Assembly: GCF_003073045.1 (NCBI RefSeq)
Contig: NC_037590.1
Span: 29,104,449 to 29,168,448, forward strand
Direction of reading: 5' to 3'
Source: Pomacea canaliculata
Lineage: Eukaryota > Mollusca > Gastropoda > Architaenioglossa > Ampullariidae
Length of the DNA stretch: 64,000 nucleotides
The first letter of the stretch is position 1. Each line of letters begins with the position of its first letter. The notes beneath the pieces were generated by a model that worked only from the letters and a program-made list of their open reading frames with translations, made no database searches and had not been told where the DNA came from. Both the position numbers and the translations under genes were made by a program. This document shows, piece by piece, positions 26,752 through 40,100 of the stretch.

Positions 26752-29700
26752 CTGGAAATATTTCCGCTTTATGTAGACAAGACACAGTCCAATCACAAGC
26801 TTCTTTGGAGTTCAGTCTGAAAAAGAAATTCCTGATAATTAAAACTGTTCAAGTACACTAAACGTTAAAAATATACATGTAAATTAACATTATATAATTA
26901 TGGTAGGGCCAAGATATCATCTCCCACTTACCCATATTGACTGGACAAAATGCATAGTACAGCTGCACTTAAGATGTTCTGGGACCAAGTTTGAGACCAA
27001 AAAAAAAAAAATCCCACCTTAAATTTCCATACTACCCAGTTCATTAATGTATAATGTGTTTAAATAAATATTTTATATTAAAATTAAAGAGATACATTTA
27101 TTACTTGAGAGATTTTAAAAAGACAAATTATAAAAAATATTAGCTATATCTAAAAAATGGAATACGTTTGTAAATGTTATTAAGTACATCGTAAATCAAA
27201 TTCAAGGAACACTAAGCAAGAATTTCAAACAAAACTTATGTTACTAACTTGAAACGAAAAGAATTAGTCCCTTTCTTTGCTTTTTTCATGGAAGTCAAGA
27301 TGGTAGCAAAGCTTGCAACAAGAGTTTCCAATTCCTTGCCACATTTCTTTGGCACATTGTCTATTTGAATCACATCTGAACCTTCAAGCTTCCATGAACT
27401 GTACAGTTTCTTGGTTACTGGCTCGTTTATTATCCCCTTATTCCTATTTTTAGATGGATGATTGACATCCTCAAGGTCTTTAATTGTTTCTTCTCTTTTA
27501 GCAGTTGTGGAAAGTTTTTGAGAAGAGTTGTCTACCATAAAACATTCATGAATCTGCTCACACATTGTACTGGTGGTGGTGTAATCCGCAGAAATGCTTT
27601 CTGAAAGGTTTTTAGCATCTGATCCATCACATGATATTCTTTTTTCCATTATACCTTCTTCATCAGCATGTTCTCTATTTTCTTCATTCATGACTACTGG
27701 TCCGTTTCTTGCTACCTTATCGTTATTTTCGGATGGATGCTTGACATCTTCAAGGTCTTCAATTGTTGTATCTCCTTCAGCACTTGTCAAAAGCTTTTGA
27801 GAAGAATTGTCTATTGCACAACATTCATTAATCTTCTCACATATTGTACTGGTGGTGGTGTAAGCCACAGAAATCTTTTCTGAAACATGTTTTGCATCTG
27901 ATCCATCACATGTTATTCTCTTTTCCGTTATACCTTCTTCATCAGCATGTTCTCTATTTTCTTCATTCATGACTACTGGTCTGTTTTTTGCTACCTTATC
28001 GTTATTTTCGGATGGATGCTTGACATCTTCAAGGTCTTCAATTGTTGTATCTCCTTCAGCACTTGTCAAAAGCTTTTGAGAAGAATTGTCTATTGCACAA
28101 CATTCATTACTCTTCTCACACATTGTACTAGTGGTGGTGTAAACCACAGAAATGTTTTCTAAAACATGTTTTGCATCTGATCCATCACATGTCATGCTCT
28201 TTTCCATAGCATCTAAACAACTGACATCTTCATCAACATGTTCTCCATTTTCTTCATTCTGTAAACCTAAACTGTCAAAAGAGGTATCATAGGATACCTC
28301 TTCCTTTGATAAATCTTTTGCAACATAATGAGTAAAAGTTGTGGGTAGTTGATGGTTAGAGCCACAGTAATCTGAATCCAAAAAAGATGTCTCATGTAAA
28401 GATGGCTGTAGTACTGAATGTCTACCACCAGAATCTGGTTTATGGTTCACATCAGCATAGTTATTTCTCTCCAGGTACTTAAGCTGAGGCTTTGTTTCAC
28501 TGCATGCTTCAGTTATGAAACTAGTTAGAGTTCTGTATTTAATTTTTTTCTTTTTTGCTTTACCAGCCTCTTTATCACATTTTCCATCATGATTTGTACT
28601 TATATGAGAAATATTCAAAGGAGAAAACTCTGAGCAAGTCTCAGAAGTCACTTTCAGTTGTTGTGAGCATGAAGAATCTGTCAGAGTGGGATAAGACTCG
28701 TCAGTATTTTGGACAACCATGGAGTAACCTCCTTCCAAACTTGTAGGTATGTGGTTCGAAGCAATATATTTAAAAGAGTTTGATTGATGTCCTGGCACAG
28801 ATGACATATGCTGAAAATAAAGAAAATCAAAGCACTGCTATGTTTATTTTGTACACAGCTAGTTTTTTCCCTTTATAAAGTAAAATACATGTAAATCTAT
28901 ACTTTTTGTCAAAATATCCATACACTTGAGATGCACCCTTGTGCACCCCCATTTTAACTTTTGAACATTAATATTCTGATAATTTAACTTCCAATGTTTT
29001 ATAATATAAGAATAGAATTTGTTAAATATGGAAAGAAACATTATCTGACATTAAGGTGTCATTAAATCTGTAACTGCTACCTTCACCTGTTCCTGCAGAA
29101 GCCGTGCCCTTCCTCTTCCTCTTCCTTTAAAAGTATGTCTTTGTGAATGACGAGACTCACTCACACTAGCTGACATCTGTATCAATAACAAAAAAATATT
29201 AAAATGATGCAGATTTGAAATAAATGTAAAGTATAGCTAAAACGAAAACTTGCACAGTGCATATGCAGGCTTGCTAAATATTACGAAATCAGTTACCAAG
29301 TCAGCGAATCAAACAAGCAGATAAATTACAGTTTAATTATATCCCCTCCACAGCTATAAATATAGCCTTACCATATGTTTGTCCTCCTTCTGATTCTGAC
29401 AGACAAAAGGCATCCGTGGTACTGTAAGATCTTCAAGTGATTTTCCCCGTCCATAGCACTTGTGAGATATGAACTGAATTCTTTCATTGCCATTAATTTC
29501 TGAAAAACTTTCAACTTCAAATTCAAGTAATTCATATGTTGAAAGGTCCAGCTCCACTTTATCATCAGGTACCATTTTTCTGCATCCAAAACTGCAAATG
29601 AAAACAAATGTATAATTATGAATACACATACAACTGTTCATTATGTCTTTATGACTACAAAGACAAACGTTATTCTTTTGTTTGTATAAGTTACTTTAAT

Positions 29701-30479
29701 TCTTTAAGTATATGACTACATCACTCGCACACAGTAAGTGTTCTTTCTTACTACAACAAAATACAGTGACCTAAGGCACGCCTTTATGGTCTAATGTGCT
29801 ACCCTAACTCAAAATATCCTATCAGCTATTTTTTTCAATGGGTCATTTTCCTCACACTGAATATTATCGCTGGTGAGGTGCAAAATTTCTCTTAATGAAA
29901 ATCCTATACTGTTTGTCATCATCGGGGGAATATGAACTTTCACTCTTACAGTTATACTGACATATCTAGAATGCATCTCATCATCTGACAGAAATCAATG
30001 ACCTTTAGCCTGTTATAGATTTTCCTTTTAGAATCTTGTCTTTATAAAGCTGGCATGTGTATGTTTTATGCTTAGTTTTTATGGGTTTAGATTTTTACTT
30101 TATGTATTAAGTTACTCTACCTTATATCTGGCTCTAATTATATATCCCACATCTCCGAGTGTAACCAGACTCTCTTTGGATATATTGGGGGCTCTGCCAC
30201 AAACTGACAAGATACAAAAAATTTTCCCCAGTTTTTACTGCATTTTTTTTGACAATGTTCTTGTTTGTTTAAAGCTTGCGGGTTGACTTTATAACATGCG
30301 AGCCTTTACAAGGTCAAGTATGCATCTTCTTAAAATAAAGAAATAAAATAATAATTAAAAAAAAATCTCAGGACAAGTAAAGCAGATCATCAAAGAAGAT
30401 TCTAAGTAAATAACCTATAAACTTACAAGGTGAGATGGCACAAAACTCTCCCAAGTCCCAAAACCCTAGTAAGCCATTC
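26752..30479 (-). CDS. Unknown protein with tandem 93-residue acidic repeats (partial gene model)
   Basis: Exons I can join in frame: 30427-30479, 29372-29591, 29087-29176, 27249-28810, 26752-26816 (minus strand, GT-AG, phases agree). The first exon with the start codon and the last exon were not located; a possible terminal exon begins after AG near 26,209. Order of the product: a hydrophobic segment (EWLTRVLGLGRVLCHLTF), a folded-looking part (FGCRKMVPDDKVELDLSTYE; KCYGRGKSLEDLTVPRMPF), a basic GRGRGRAR stretch, then about 520 residues of low-complexity Ser/Thr/Asp/Glu-rich sequence with three 93-residue repeats, then NSKEACDWTVSCLHKAEIFP. The middle exon could instead end at its own stop at 27,236, but the splice to 26,816 restores a sensible frame. 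I do not recognise the family. It lies upstream of and divergent from COX19, and in the same direction as the IRSp53-like gene. Confidence 0.6.
27410..28262 (-). repeat. Three 279-bp in-frame tandem repeats inside an exon
   Basis: The landmark GCATCTGATCCATCACATG recurs at 27,615, 27,894 and 28,173, exactly 279 bp apart, so each unit is 93 codons. Translated units share the phrases TCDGSDAKHV, YTTTST, SSQKLLTSAEGDTTIEDLED and NEENREHADEEG. The two units nearest the 5' end of the gene are nearly identical; the third is more diverged, and a partial fourth edge (NEENGEHVDED) lies upstream. The period is a multiple of three, so the frame is kept. Confidence 0.93.
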
Positions 30480-31787
30480 CTAAGGACAGCAGATATGTGT
30501 GTGTCTATGTGAGTAAGCGTATGTGTGTGTGCTTTAAAAGAGCATTGAATAAGTGCAATCCAGGTACATCAAAGTAAGATAAAGTTATAGGTACTCTTTG
30601 AGAGTATTGCTCAAGCAAATTTATCTTCTTTCTGTTCATTTGTACGGGTGCTTAAGCCAGCATTTTCTTCTCTTAATTCTTAGATTTGATGCTGAAGTGT
30701 TCCTAAAGCATTTTTTTAAGTTCATCATTTTCTTTTTTAAGTTGAAAAATGCTCGTTTTTGCTGTCGATATGCTTTGTTAGCGTATGTTGTCATTGAATT
30801 TGTTGCCTCAACACTTCAGCCGCTTTTTGTAGGTCGGCTCACTATTTCGTTGCTTACATTTGTTGTAGTGGGAAAGGTTTCTATATGAGTAGGGTCTGTC
30901 GGTCGCGAGACTGACGTTTACTTTTTTGAGTCACGTTATCTACCCTTTCACACTGTCACTCTTCTCTTCCTTGGTACTCAGTGGTGTTTAGAGTGGAAGT
31001 TCTCAACAAACTATTGTCGGAGCTAGTTCTCTCTTTCCTTTGGTCGTTTTTTATGGGTCATCTTTTCTTGAATCAAACAGACAACTAACACAGACGTACC
31101 ACCGCCACCGCACCACGCGGTTCAACCACTTTCCACAGAAGTGATTACAAGTCACCTTACAGTGTAATCCTCAACTGCCGTACTTTCCTGCTTTGGATTT
31201 CATTCATTTTTAACAATATTGCGTTAGGAATCCATTGACAAGAACAATTTTGACGTAAACTATATAACAGTGACTCCTGAAAGTGTTTAATACACTAATA
31301 CAGGCTGGAAAGTATTTTTAAAAAAAATTAATACAGACAATTTCATCACACTGAGGTACAGACACGTCCGACCTCCGCCACGATCATTGCTCACCCCCAA
31401 GAGAAAATTTTCTAACTACAGCAGATCGTGGAAAGGAGAAACAGGAATGACAACTACGTATTTCCGCCCAGAGTTATCCCTCATATGGCTCCAATTTGCC
31501 GAAAAGTGAGCTGCATCCGATCTGATCCGATTGCCGAAAACAAAAAGAGGGTGGAGCGAGCTCAAAAATAGTTTTCATAAGTTTCCAAATGACAGAAACT
31601 TGAGAGAGAGAGAGAAAAAGTAAAGATGACAAGAATCAGCTACTAAAACATAAAGCTTTGTAAGCCTTGCTATAGATTCGAACACCTTGTACTCAAATGA
31701 AACACAGTTGTATTACGAACTAGTCCTTGATATTCAGTTAGCTCAGAGGAGAACCGAGCACCCTTGTAATTCGATTATTTTGCCATA
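30480..31787. promoter_or_regulatory. Divergent upstream region of COX19 and the unknown gene
   Basis: The interval lies between the most 5' exon found for the minus-strand gene and the COX19 start codon. It probably contains both transcription starts and the missing first exon of the minus-strand gene. From about 30,900 to 31,560 it is somewhat richer in CpG (for example CCACCGCCACCGCACCACGC at 31,100-31,119), as expected for a shared promoter. I could not place a first exon with a start codon and a matching donor. A (GA)n run occurs at about 31,603-31,615. Confidence 0.4.
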
Positions 31788-33029
31788 ATGTCCACACAAA
31801 TGACCTTTCAGAGTCGAACAACAGTGAAACCGCCAGAGAAAGGCAGCTTTCCTTTGGATCATGATGGTTAGTTGGGATAGATATAGGAAGTCATAATATT
31901 TAAAATCGTGAACGAGTCATATGTAAACAAAGAAAGGAAAACTCCGAAATCCTTTCGCTATTTAGCGGGTTCGTGTGACGTAATCAAAACATGCGTGGAG
32001 GATAGCTATCCTGTGACCGCTTACTCGCCATTATTATTCTAATGGCGACATCGGTACTACTGCTACATTAATAATGATTACTTTTGTTGTGTTTTTATGC
32101 TTGGTCATTGGGAAGACTAAAAAGTGTGGGGTTACCCTAAACCAACTGCTTTAACTTTATATGTATAGTATACAGAAATGACATTTGATTCAGCCACTCG
32201 AAGCCCCCATGCAGTTAAACTCGTGTTCCCAACACTATTTGCAGCAGTAAACCACATGAAATAATTCTTTGGGAATAGTTTTATAAAATAACTTCATACC
32301 TTTAGGTGGATCTTCAGTCCTATATCATGAGCAGCTTTTTTTAGGAATTAAGGGAAAGGTTTTGCATGCTTCGCCATATGTGCTGCAAACTTTATCAATT
32401 TTCAGGTTGTCTTTTTCATGCTCTATTTTAATTGTATATGCAAGTAATTTTCTTAATGCTGGAGGATATCTTTAAGTGATGATTTATATAAATTTATTGG
32501 TCATACAAGAATTGATTTTCCTTTAGATTAACAGTTGTGCACTTTTTAAGTTATTTCTGCTTATATCAGACAAAATATAATTAGTGCAAATATTGTCATT
32601 TTTAGGTGAATGCAGAGAATTTATGAAGAAATACATGAAATGTCTCAGAGAAAATAGACAAGAAAATACAATGTGTCGTGAACAGTCTATGGCATATCTC
32701 AACTGTCGCATGGAGAAGTAAGTAATATTCACAGGTAAAACCTGCTGTTTTACATAAACATAGGGGAAAAAAAATCATTCACTTAAACTCAAAACATGAT
32801 GGTCATATTCTTTAAAAACATTAGTCTTTTCAAAACAATTAAAGCTTAACAATCTTACTGCTGTGATTTATTTCCTCAGAAAACTGCATTATCATTTTTG
32901 TTTGCTTTTTAAAACATATATCTTTGCAGGAATCTTATGTTGCGTGAAGACTGGAAGAAGCTGGGGTACAGCGATCTCGCACAGAAACAAGCAAATACAA
33001 AGAGCTCATCATCACTAAGGGAAACATAA
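31788..33029 (+). CDS. COX19: COX19, cytochrome c oxidase assembly factor (3 exons, 96 aa)
   Basis: Exons 31788-31866, 32606-32717, 32930-33029 (TAA at 33027-33029); phases 1 and 2 match and introns are GT-AG. The product begins MSTQMTFQSRTTVKPPEKGS and keeps the family signature KGSFPLDH. It carries the twin CX9C motif of a CHCH domain: Cys29/Cys39 and Cys50/Cys60, which form two disulphides after import by MIA40 into the mitochondrial intermembrane space. COX19 works with COX11 and copper chaperones in delivering copper to complex IV. The length and the RMEKNLMLREDWKKLGYSDL end agree with the animal family, followed by a short Ser-rich tail. Polyadenylation signals occur at 33376-33381 and 33421-33426. 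The gene is convergent with INTS9. Confidence 0.95.
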
Positions 33030-34117
33030 TCTAGAAAAGAATCTCTTTCCCAGACTTTCATTGTTTCAAGATATTGTTCAAAGTATAAGTTGTTGAGAGA
33101 CACAAGGTAATGGATAAAATCGATTATTTATAAGGGCAATGAAGGCCTTTTTTTAACATTAAAAGATGCTTTTTTGCAAGTTTGTTTATTAAATATTTCA
33201 AGCAGCACCAGTTTGAGGCTAAACAGGATACATGTGTTTCAGTAATTAGACCCAGATACTCTTAATGTCACAGCCTCACCCCTCAGGCTTGCAACAGTTA
33301 CACATTCTTTTTCTCAACACACAACAGACAATCTGTCAGTGTTTTTATTTAAAAAAAAAGATTATTATAACAACAAATAAATAGTTATACTCTTTTACCC
33401 ACCCAACCCCAGGAAAGGCCAATAAAGATAATTATTACACTCATGAAAATAGTCTCCTATGAATGATTTTCAACCTGTAGTCTTTTTTTGTAGCTCCACA
33501 CAGACATGTTCAGCTCCTCTCCTCGACCCACTCCCCTGCTGCCTGATGTCAAAAATCTGACCTCATTCATATGCATTCAGACCTTTACTTTGATGTCATT
33601 TACACATATTCGTTCCAATACAGTTGGTGCTATACATATTATTAATACATATAATACATTAACAGTCAACACTCGTGTGCCTGTATATGGGGGAAGGGGG
33701 ATGTATGTATGCACTTACATGTTTAATACATATTATATTATCAAAATCTGTGCCAGACTGAAAATGTAAACAGTTTCTTATGAGAAATGTTATATTATCT
33801 TGCTTAGTCTTAAAACAGGTATGTGCAATGTCCTTTTTATTTCTTCCTTTCTAGTATCTTTCTCCCTTTTACAAACAGGGCTGGCTGCCTTGCCGTGATA
33901 TAGCCTTACTGCTGGCTCAGCATAAAACACCAAGTCACCCTCCCTCTCACTTTTACATACACATACATGCACACAAAGTACATAAGATGGTACATAGGTT
34001 TCATAACAATCTTTTGGTGCAAGATTTAATCAAGATTACTAATAAAATATATTAATACACAGTGTTCTTAAAATGCTCATGCTTTTGAAAACATTCATAC
34101 AATCATCATTTTTACTT
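33030..34117. other. Convergent 3' region of COX19 and INTS9
   Basis: It contains the COX19 3' UTR with AATAAA signals and, on the minus strand, a possible INTS9 signal (TTTATT near 33,837). At about 33,875-33,945 a segment (CCTTACTGCTGGCTCAGCAT followed by AAAACACC) matches the 3' part of the SINE-like repeat at 58.05 kb (CCTTTGTTGCCGACTCAGCG). No gene is seen. Confidence 0.45.
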
Positions 34118-37100
34118 TTATAACTGTTTTAAGCATTTCAAGAGTGTGTCTCGAAGTCTGACTCGTATGGACTCGTCATCACAGATAATGTGTGTAGAAC
34201 GCCCATCAACCTGTATCAGAGTGTCATCATTGGGCTGAACAAAAATGAGAAAAGACAAAATAATTTACCTTGGAGTAGCTGTAAGACAATATTTTTTTTT
34301 TTTTTTTACAGATTTGTAGTGTATAAAGATACTTGTACTTATATTTAAAATAATATTCAGAAGATAAGTGAAAAGCCTTATCAGTATGGATAAAAGGAAA
34401 GGTTTTGATTTGAGCGTCAGAGAAATAATCGTACCAAGTAGAAAAAAAAAGGAGCTAAAATTCTGAAGAGTGTTGACACGCGAGTCCTCTTGTTCACAAC
34501 CATACCAACACAAGTTGCCTATCAAGTAACCAAGTCTGTGGTAGCAGTAGAAACAACTAACCCCTACTTTATTCACTGCACAAATCAAGTAAATGTTCGC
34601 TACAAAATCTTTCCCATAGTGTGAAATGAAAATACCCTATAGGCTCATGCAGCTGTGACATCTCTAAAACTCTACAAGCATGGCTGTGAGAAAGACGTGA
34701 TATTTTACATCTTCAGACTCAAATGCTGCTAGAGTAAGTATGATACAAGATTTCAAAAACCCAGTATTTTTTCGAGCTACGTATGTTGATGGATTCTTGT
34801 AGCTCTCTATGTGTATGTTACTTTTCCCTTCCCTCTGCAGTGCTGCTATCATTAAAACTGATCCTGTACATTTCTTTTTTAATCATGAATATTAATGTTG
34901 TGATGCTGTTAAATTTAAAAAAGACTGGAACCAATGCTGATAATATATAATTAAGCAATATAAACAACAGGGAGCAAAATATTAATGAATGCATGTGATC
35001 AAACATGCAGAGGTATCATGAACAGGTCCCATAGCTTAGTCGCTGCTGTGACAGTGAATGTAAGTGCTTCCCCATATCTAGGGCATGGCTTGTAGAAAGT
35101 GAGTCCAGCTCTTCTGTTACCTTTACTTTCCCTGATTAGGTACACATAGGCCTCAAGCCAGTGACTTGTCCCAGAACTTCTCCAAGAGGGAAAAAAACCA
35201 TCAGAAATTTACAGTATCAGTGTCTGGTTAAGACGGCGGGAAATATGAAAAAGCTCTCTAGCTCTGCTACATACACCACTTTCAAATAAAACTTGACGCC
35301 ATACAGCATGTTCATATTTTAGAAAATATTTCTTGTATTTTATTTGGAGATTTAGAAAAAGTGGACTTCTTACTGGTGTATTGTAAACAAATTAATATTT
35401 CTAAAATAACTACAAAAGAAAAAAGTTAAATGATGAAGCAATTAAGAGCCCTTTCAGCAAATGAGTAAACAACCGGAATAGAAGAAGTTTTATATTTATA
35501 ATATTCCTGTCATTGCAGTAACCACTTTTTTCACTATTATTATTACTGATGATAATAATAGGATGGCTGGGTTCAAGAATAAAGGCAATAGCCTGTTAAC
35601 AGCAAACATCTGCTGCTAAAGAATGAGAAGAGTAGGGCAGTGCTAAATGATAAGTCAAAAGGCTAGAACTGAGAATTTGTCTTTTAAGTTTCTTGCACCT
35701 ACCAGGTGAATTATTGATCCAGTTTCAGTCTCCTCAACTTTAATTGATGAGATTCCTTGCTGTATAGCAAAAATGAGATTATAATCGCATTTAGTAGCCA
35801 TAGAGAAATATGAGATGTTTAACTAAAGATTCCTAAAACCTGATACTTTGTTAAAATATTATTAATAGTACATTATTGCATCACTGGATTTTTTTCCAGG
35901 CAAACAAGTCAGAACTATGAGAATAAAAGTATGAGTAGAGCTGGAAAAAGGCACCATAAAACACTGAATTTAGAAGTTTTCTTAGTTAGAAATCTTAATT
36001 TACCTGAGTCAGCATATCAACAAAGTTCTGGATGTTTGGTGAACCAAAAAGGTAAGTCTTCTTCAAGGCAGTCCCATCAGCACGTCTAACAAGTCCAGTT
36101 TCAGACTGTGCTTCCATAGAGAGAGGCTGAAATGAATGCAAAGCCACAGGTGAATGAAATTATTTTCCTTTATTTATACAATTACCTCCAGGCTCCAGTT
36201 TGTTCTTCATTTTTTTGAAGTTGGTTTGATCCCAGATGCAGCATTAAGTTTGAACTCAGGGCTGACCATTTTCACAAGATTCCAAATCGAAGTAACTCTT
36301 TACAATTCAGTTGGATGAACATTTAAAGAAATCATTTACTAAATGGAAGAGGTAAATGCTTTAAACTATACATAACCCTGCCAGCAAGTACCTTAAGTGT
36401 ATACTTGTTGTCACGGGAAACTAGAGTTGCCGTTAGCATGCAGATGGCAGCTCCAGGTTTGACTTCCACTGGTTCAAGCTCAGCTGCTAACTGCATCCAA
36501 GACAGAAAGTAAGAAAAATGGCTTTATCATTTACTAAAATAATCATGAGCTGTCCACTTCCAGCCTTTATAGCTGTGCTAATGTTTTTGAATAAAGACGC
36601 TCAGGCATGGACACACCAACCCACACCCACACCTCTCTAGGCGTCCTTCCTCTTAAAAACAGACTCAAATTTAACAAATGCATTTTCATGTATAAAATAC
36701 TGACGGGTAAATTATTGCCCAGACTCTCTCTACTATTTTCCTCCAATAACTCTAGAACCTTCCCAAAACTGAATATCCCCTTTCCTAGACTAGACCTCTT
36801 CAAATCAAGTCTGCAATTTTCAGGGAGTGCGCTATGGAACACCCTCCCTCTCCATCTCAAACAATTGCACTCCCTGACCTGCTTTCGACGCCATCTATCT
36901 CAATACGTTCAAGATATATAGATAAGCCCTCTAATTCCTACCAACTCCAGGTGACCTTGTGAATATATGCTAATCTCTTCTTTAACCATCACCTTGTACA
37001 TATCCACCCTTCTCTGTGCTTATTATCTTTTTATATTTAATGCTTAATTAATGCATTTATATAGTTAATTTCCTTCCCTGAAAAGGGCGAGGGCTAAGTG

Positions 37101-40100
37101 GAAAAAAGCGCTCAGTTGCTTATTTTACCCCTCGTTAATAAAGAATTGTCATTGTCATTGTCAAATAAAAACCCTTTGTCACCATCATCAATGTCATCCT
37201 CAACAACATAAGCCACCAATTTGCACAAACTTCCCTGAATGTGTTCATAACAAGGCAGTTCAGTAAAAATTGTAGCAACATATATTTGGATAGGTTTTAT
37301 GCCAAGACTGACACTAATAAAGTGTTAATGATACATTATCAAGCCACATGTTTATTTTGCATATTTTCTTTGCTGTCCCTCATAACAGACCATTGTATTT
37401 ACCAGGACAATTGACTGGCCTTACCTCACAGGGCTAACCATTTTTACACAAGAACAGAAATCTTTCATAAACTCATAATCATCTTAAAAGATTCTCACCA
37501 GGGGATCAATGAGAACAGTTTCCCATTGCCTCTTCACAGGCAGATTGACAACTTCATACTTCTTATATGTCAAAGGTGAAGGCTCCTGAAATTGTATGCA
37601 CAAAAGACCCTTATCTTACATGACAACTGCATATAAAATTATTTCCATAAGTCTTGAATTTTTTGTGGTGGTTTCATACGTTTAAGTTCTGCTTAATTAA
37701 CAAAACTTGATAAAAAAGTAGCAGCTACAAGACAACACAGGGACAAGACAAACCCAATCAATGGTAAGGTCAGACCGCAAAGGAGCTTGAGGTGGAGGGG
37801 TTGTGTAAGTCTCTGAGACTACCAGATGTAATGGGCGCAAATCTCTGATAAGTTTGTTGGCTTGAGCAAAGCTCAGGCTGGTATCTACAGGACAGTAGCA
37901 AACCTGTTGACAAATTTTTAAAATGTTCACTGAAAGAAATATGGGTAACCTTTTGATGACCTTGTAATCTCTTGATATAAATATTAAGAAATAACATCTC
38001 ACTATCACAATTTTAATGCAAAAAAGTCTAAACAAGATTACATTTCAATCAACAAAAATGAATAGCAGTAAAAACAAATTCTTTTTTAGACACACAGACA
38101 AAGAACATTGATTTTTTTTTTCAATTCTATGCATCAATATTTATGTAAAATATGTTAACAAACTAGATGAAGTCTTATGGTTTCTCACTCTCATCATCAG
38201 AGGCTGAAATGGTCCAAGAGCTTCTAGGTATGGAAAATCAGGTTCTGCAAGGTTAAAAAAAAAAAAAAAAAAAATGTCAAGGTTAGGCATGTTCAACTGG
38301 AAGCAATCAGTACTTTGAAAAAGAAGGAAGAGTATGTTGTTTTAAAGTGACACGATTTTGTATGTCTTTAGAAAGTAGGACCACAAAAACCCTTCACAGC
38401 CTAGTAATCACAGAGGCTGTAAACTTGATCTGCATCTAGGGCATAGCATGTGGAAGCCAGAGCTTAACCGTCTCATTTCCCTTGATGAAGTAAGCAAACT
38501 GCTGTGGAAAAAGAATTTTACCGGAGATTTTTACTTGTTGCTGGCCAACTGAGTCTTGAACTAGCAAGTTCCTGCTCCAAAGTCAAGTGCATTAATCACA
38601 TGGATACTGAATCAGAAAATAATCACTGTCTTGACCTCTCCACTGTGTATTCAAGAATGGAAAAAAAGAGTACAACAAAATATATTTTGTTAGAACTAAG
38701 GCTCTTTATATAAAGACACTGTTAAAACTTAAAACTTTATTTGCAGGATAATAGCTCTTTAACAAAAAGATGATTCATTTACAGTAGCATTAATTATTCA
38801 GCTTCATTCCATCATTCATCTCTAGGCTGGTTGTTGGGGGAGCAAATGGACTGATGCACTCAGGCCTGTCTTGGGTGATAGTGAGCAGGTTCTGTACAAG
38901 ATGAACAGTCCTCTGCTTGATGTTTATATGCCAGTTCTTCTGGCCGCCACAGCATCAACCTCCTTTCAAGGAACTTTGAAGGACGGTCTTTGAAAAAGTG
39001 CCATATGGCCAAACTAAATCAAATGTGCACCTTGACTGTTGCAAGTAGGGGTTTCCGGTGTCCTACGAGTGTGGCGAGTGTGCCCCGTACAAAGCCATTG
39101 GTCATTTTGTGTATGAAATCCAAAGCAGCCTCCTCAGGCACTTGTTCTTGAGTGCCTGGATTCTCCTTTCCATATTGGAAGAGTCCATGTCCATAAAGCA
39201 GAATCGGAACTATGATGTACTTCTATAGATTGTACTTTGAAGTAACACCTTTAATGTGAAGAAAGGAAAAAAAATGAATAAGTTTATGAAATTTTTTTTT
39301 CAGAAAATTACCTGTAAATATGACTGTGTTTGCTGCATTTTTGCCCCATGCCTCTATGAAATGAACAGCATCTCCCATTCTGAGAGAAGGATGCCCAGTA
39401 AAAAGTATGCATGGCATCTGGAAGTCACTTCCCAGCTCTGTGGAGAACATGCAAAGGATTTGGTGATGATTGTAATGTGATCCACTGACAAGAACTATCA
39501 TTTATAAAATGTCTTTTATTTTTGCATTTAATTGGTAAACTGCCAAATTATCTCAATGTTCAAGTAAAATTTGTTGAGAGCTTATGGAATATCTGCTAAT
39601 AAACCTATCTGCAGAGTAAGAAGCCAAAACCAGAGTGCTGTAATGAAAAGCAGTATATTTTGCAAGATCCATTTTTAATAAAACACTGCTCTCTCATTGG
39701 TAATAAAGGAGTAAAACCAAATATTTTTTATTCATAATTTATGATAGTTTCTTTCTTGGGATTTATTAAAATGTGCTAATCTGAGTATCTACTCCATAAA
39801 CAAATCAAATTATAAAATGAAAACATTCACCATTTATGTCTTTAAAATGCCTCAGCCTCCCAGAGTTCACAAGCTGAAATTGGTAATAGCATAAAATATT
39901 TTACACATTGATGATTTCATCTTTTCATCACTGAAGCTTTAATTACAAACCATGAAAATCCAACAATACTACAACAATTAACAAAAGATGACGTTTTTAT
40001 TTTAGATTATAATGTATGATGATTCTTAAGAAATGACTTAATAAACCAATCACATTTTAATTAAAAAAAGATTTTGATAACTATTACAAGAAGATACCAA

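Noticed and set aside
27594-28162. Plus-strand frames with twin 71-codon near-identical products
   Set aside because: They are antisense shadows of the 279-bp repeats in the minus-strand exon; they only confirm the period.
35020-35100. Possible free-standing tRNA gene in the INTS9 intron
   Set aside because: No cloverleaf can be folded; the sequence belongs to a SINE-like repeat shared with 38.4 kb.
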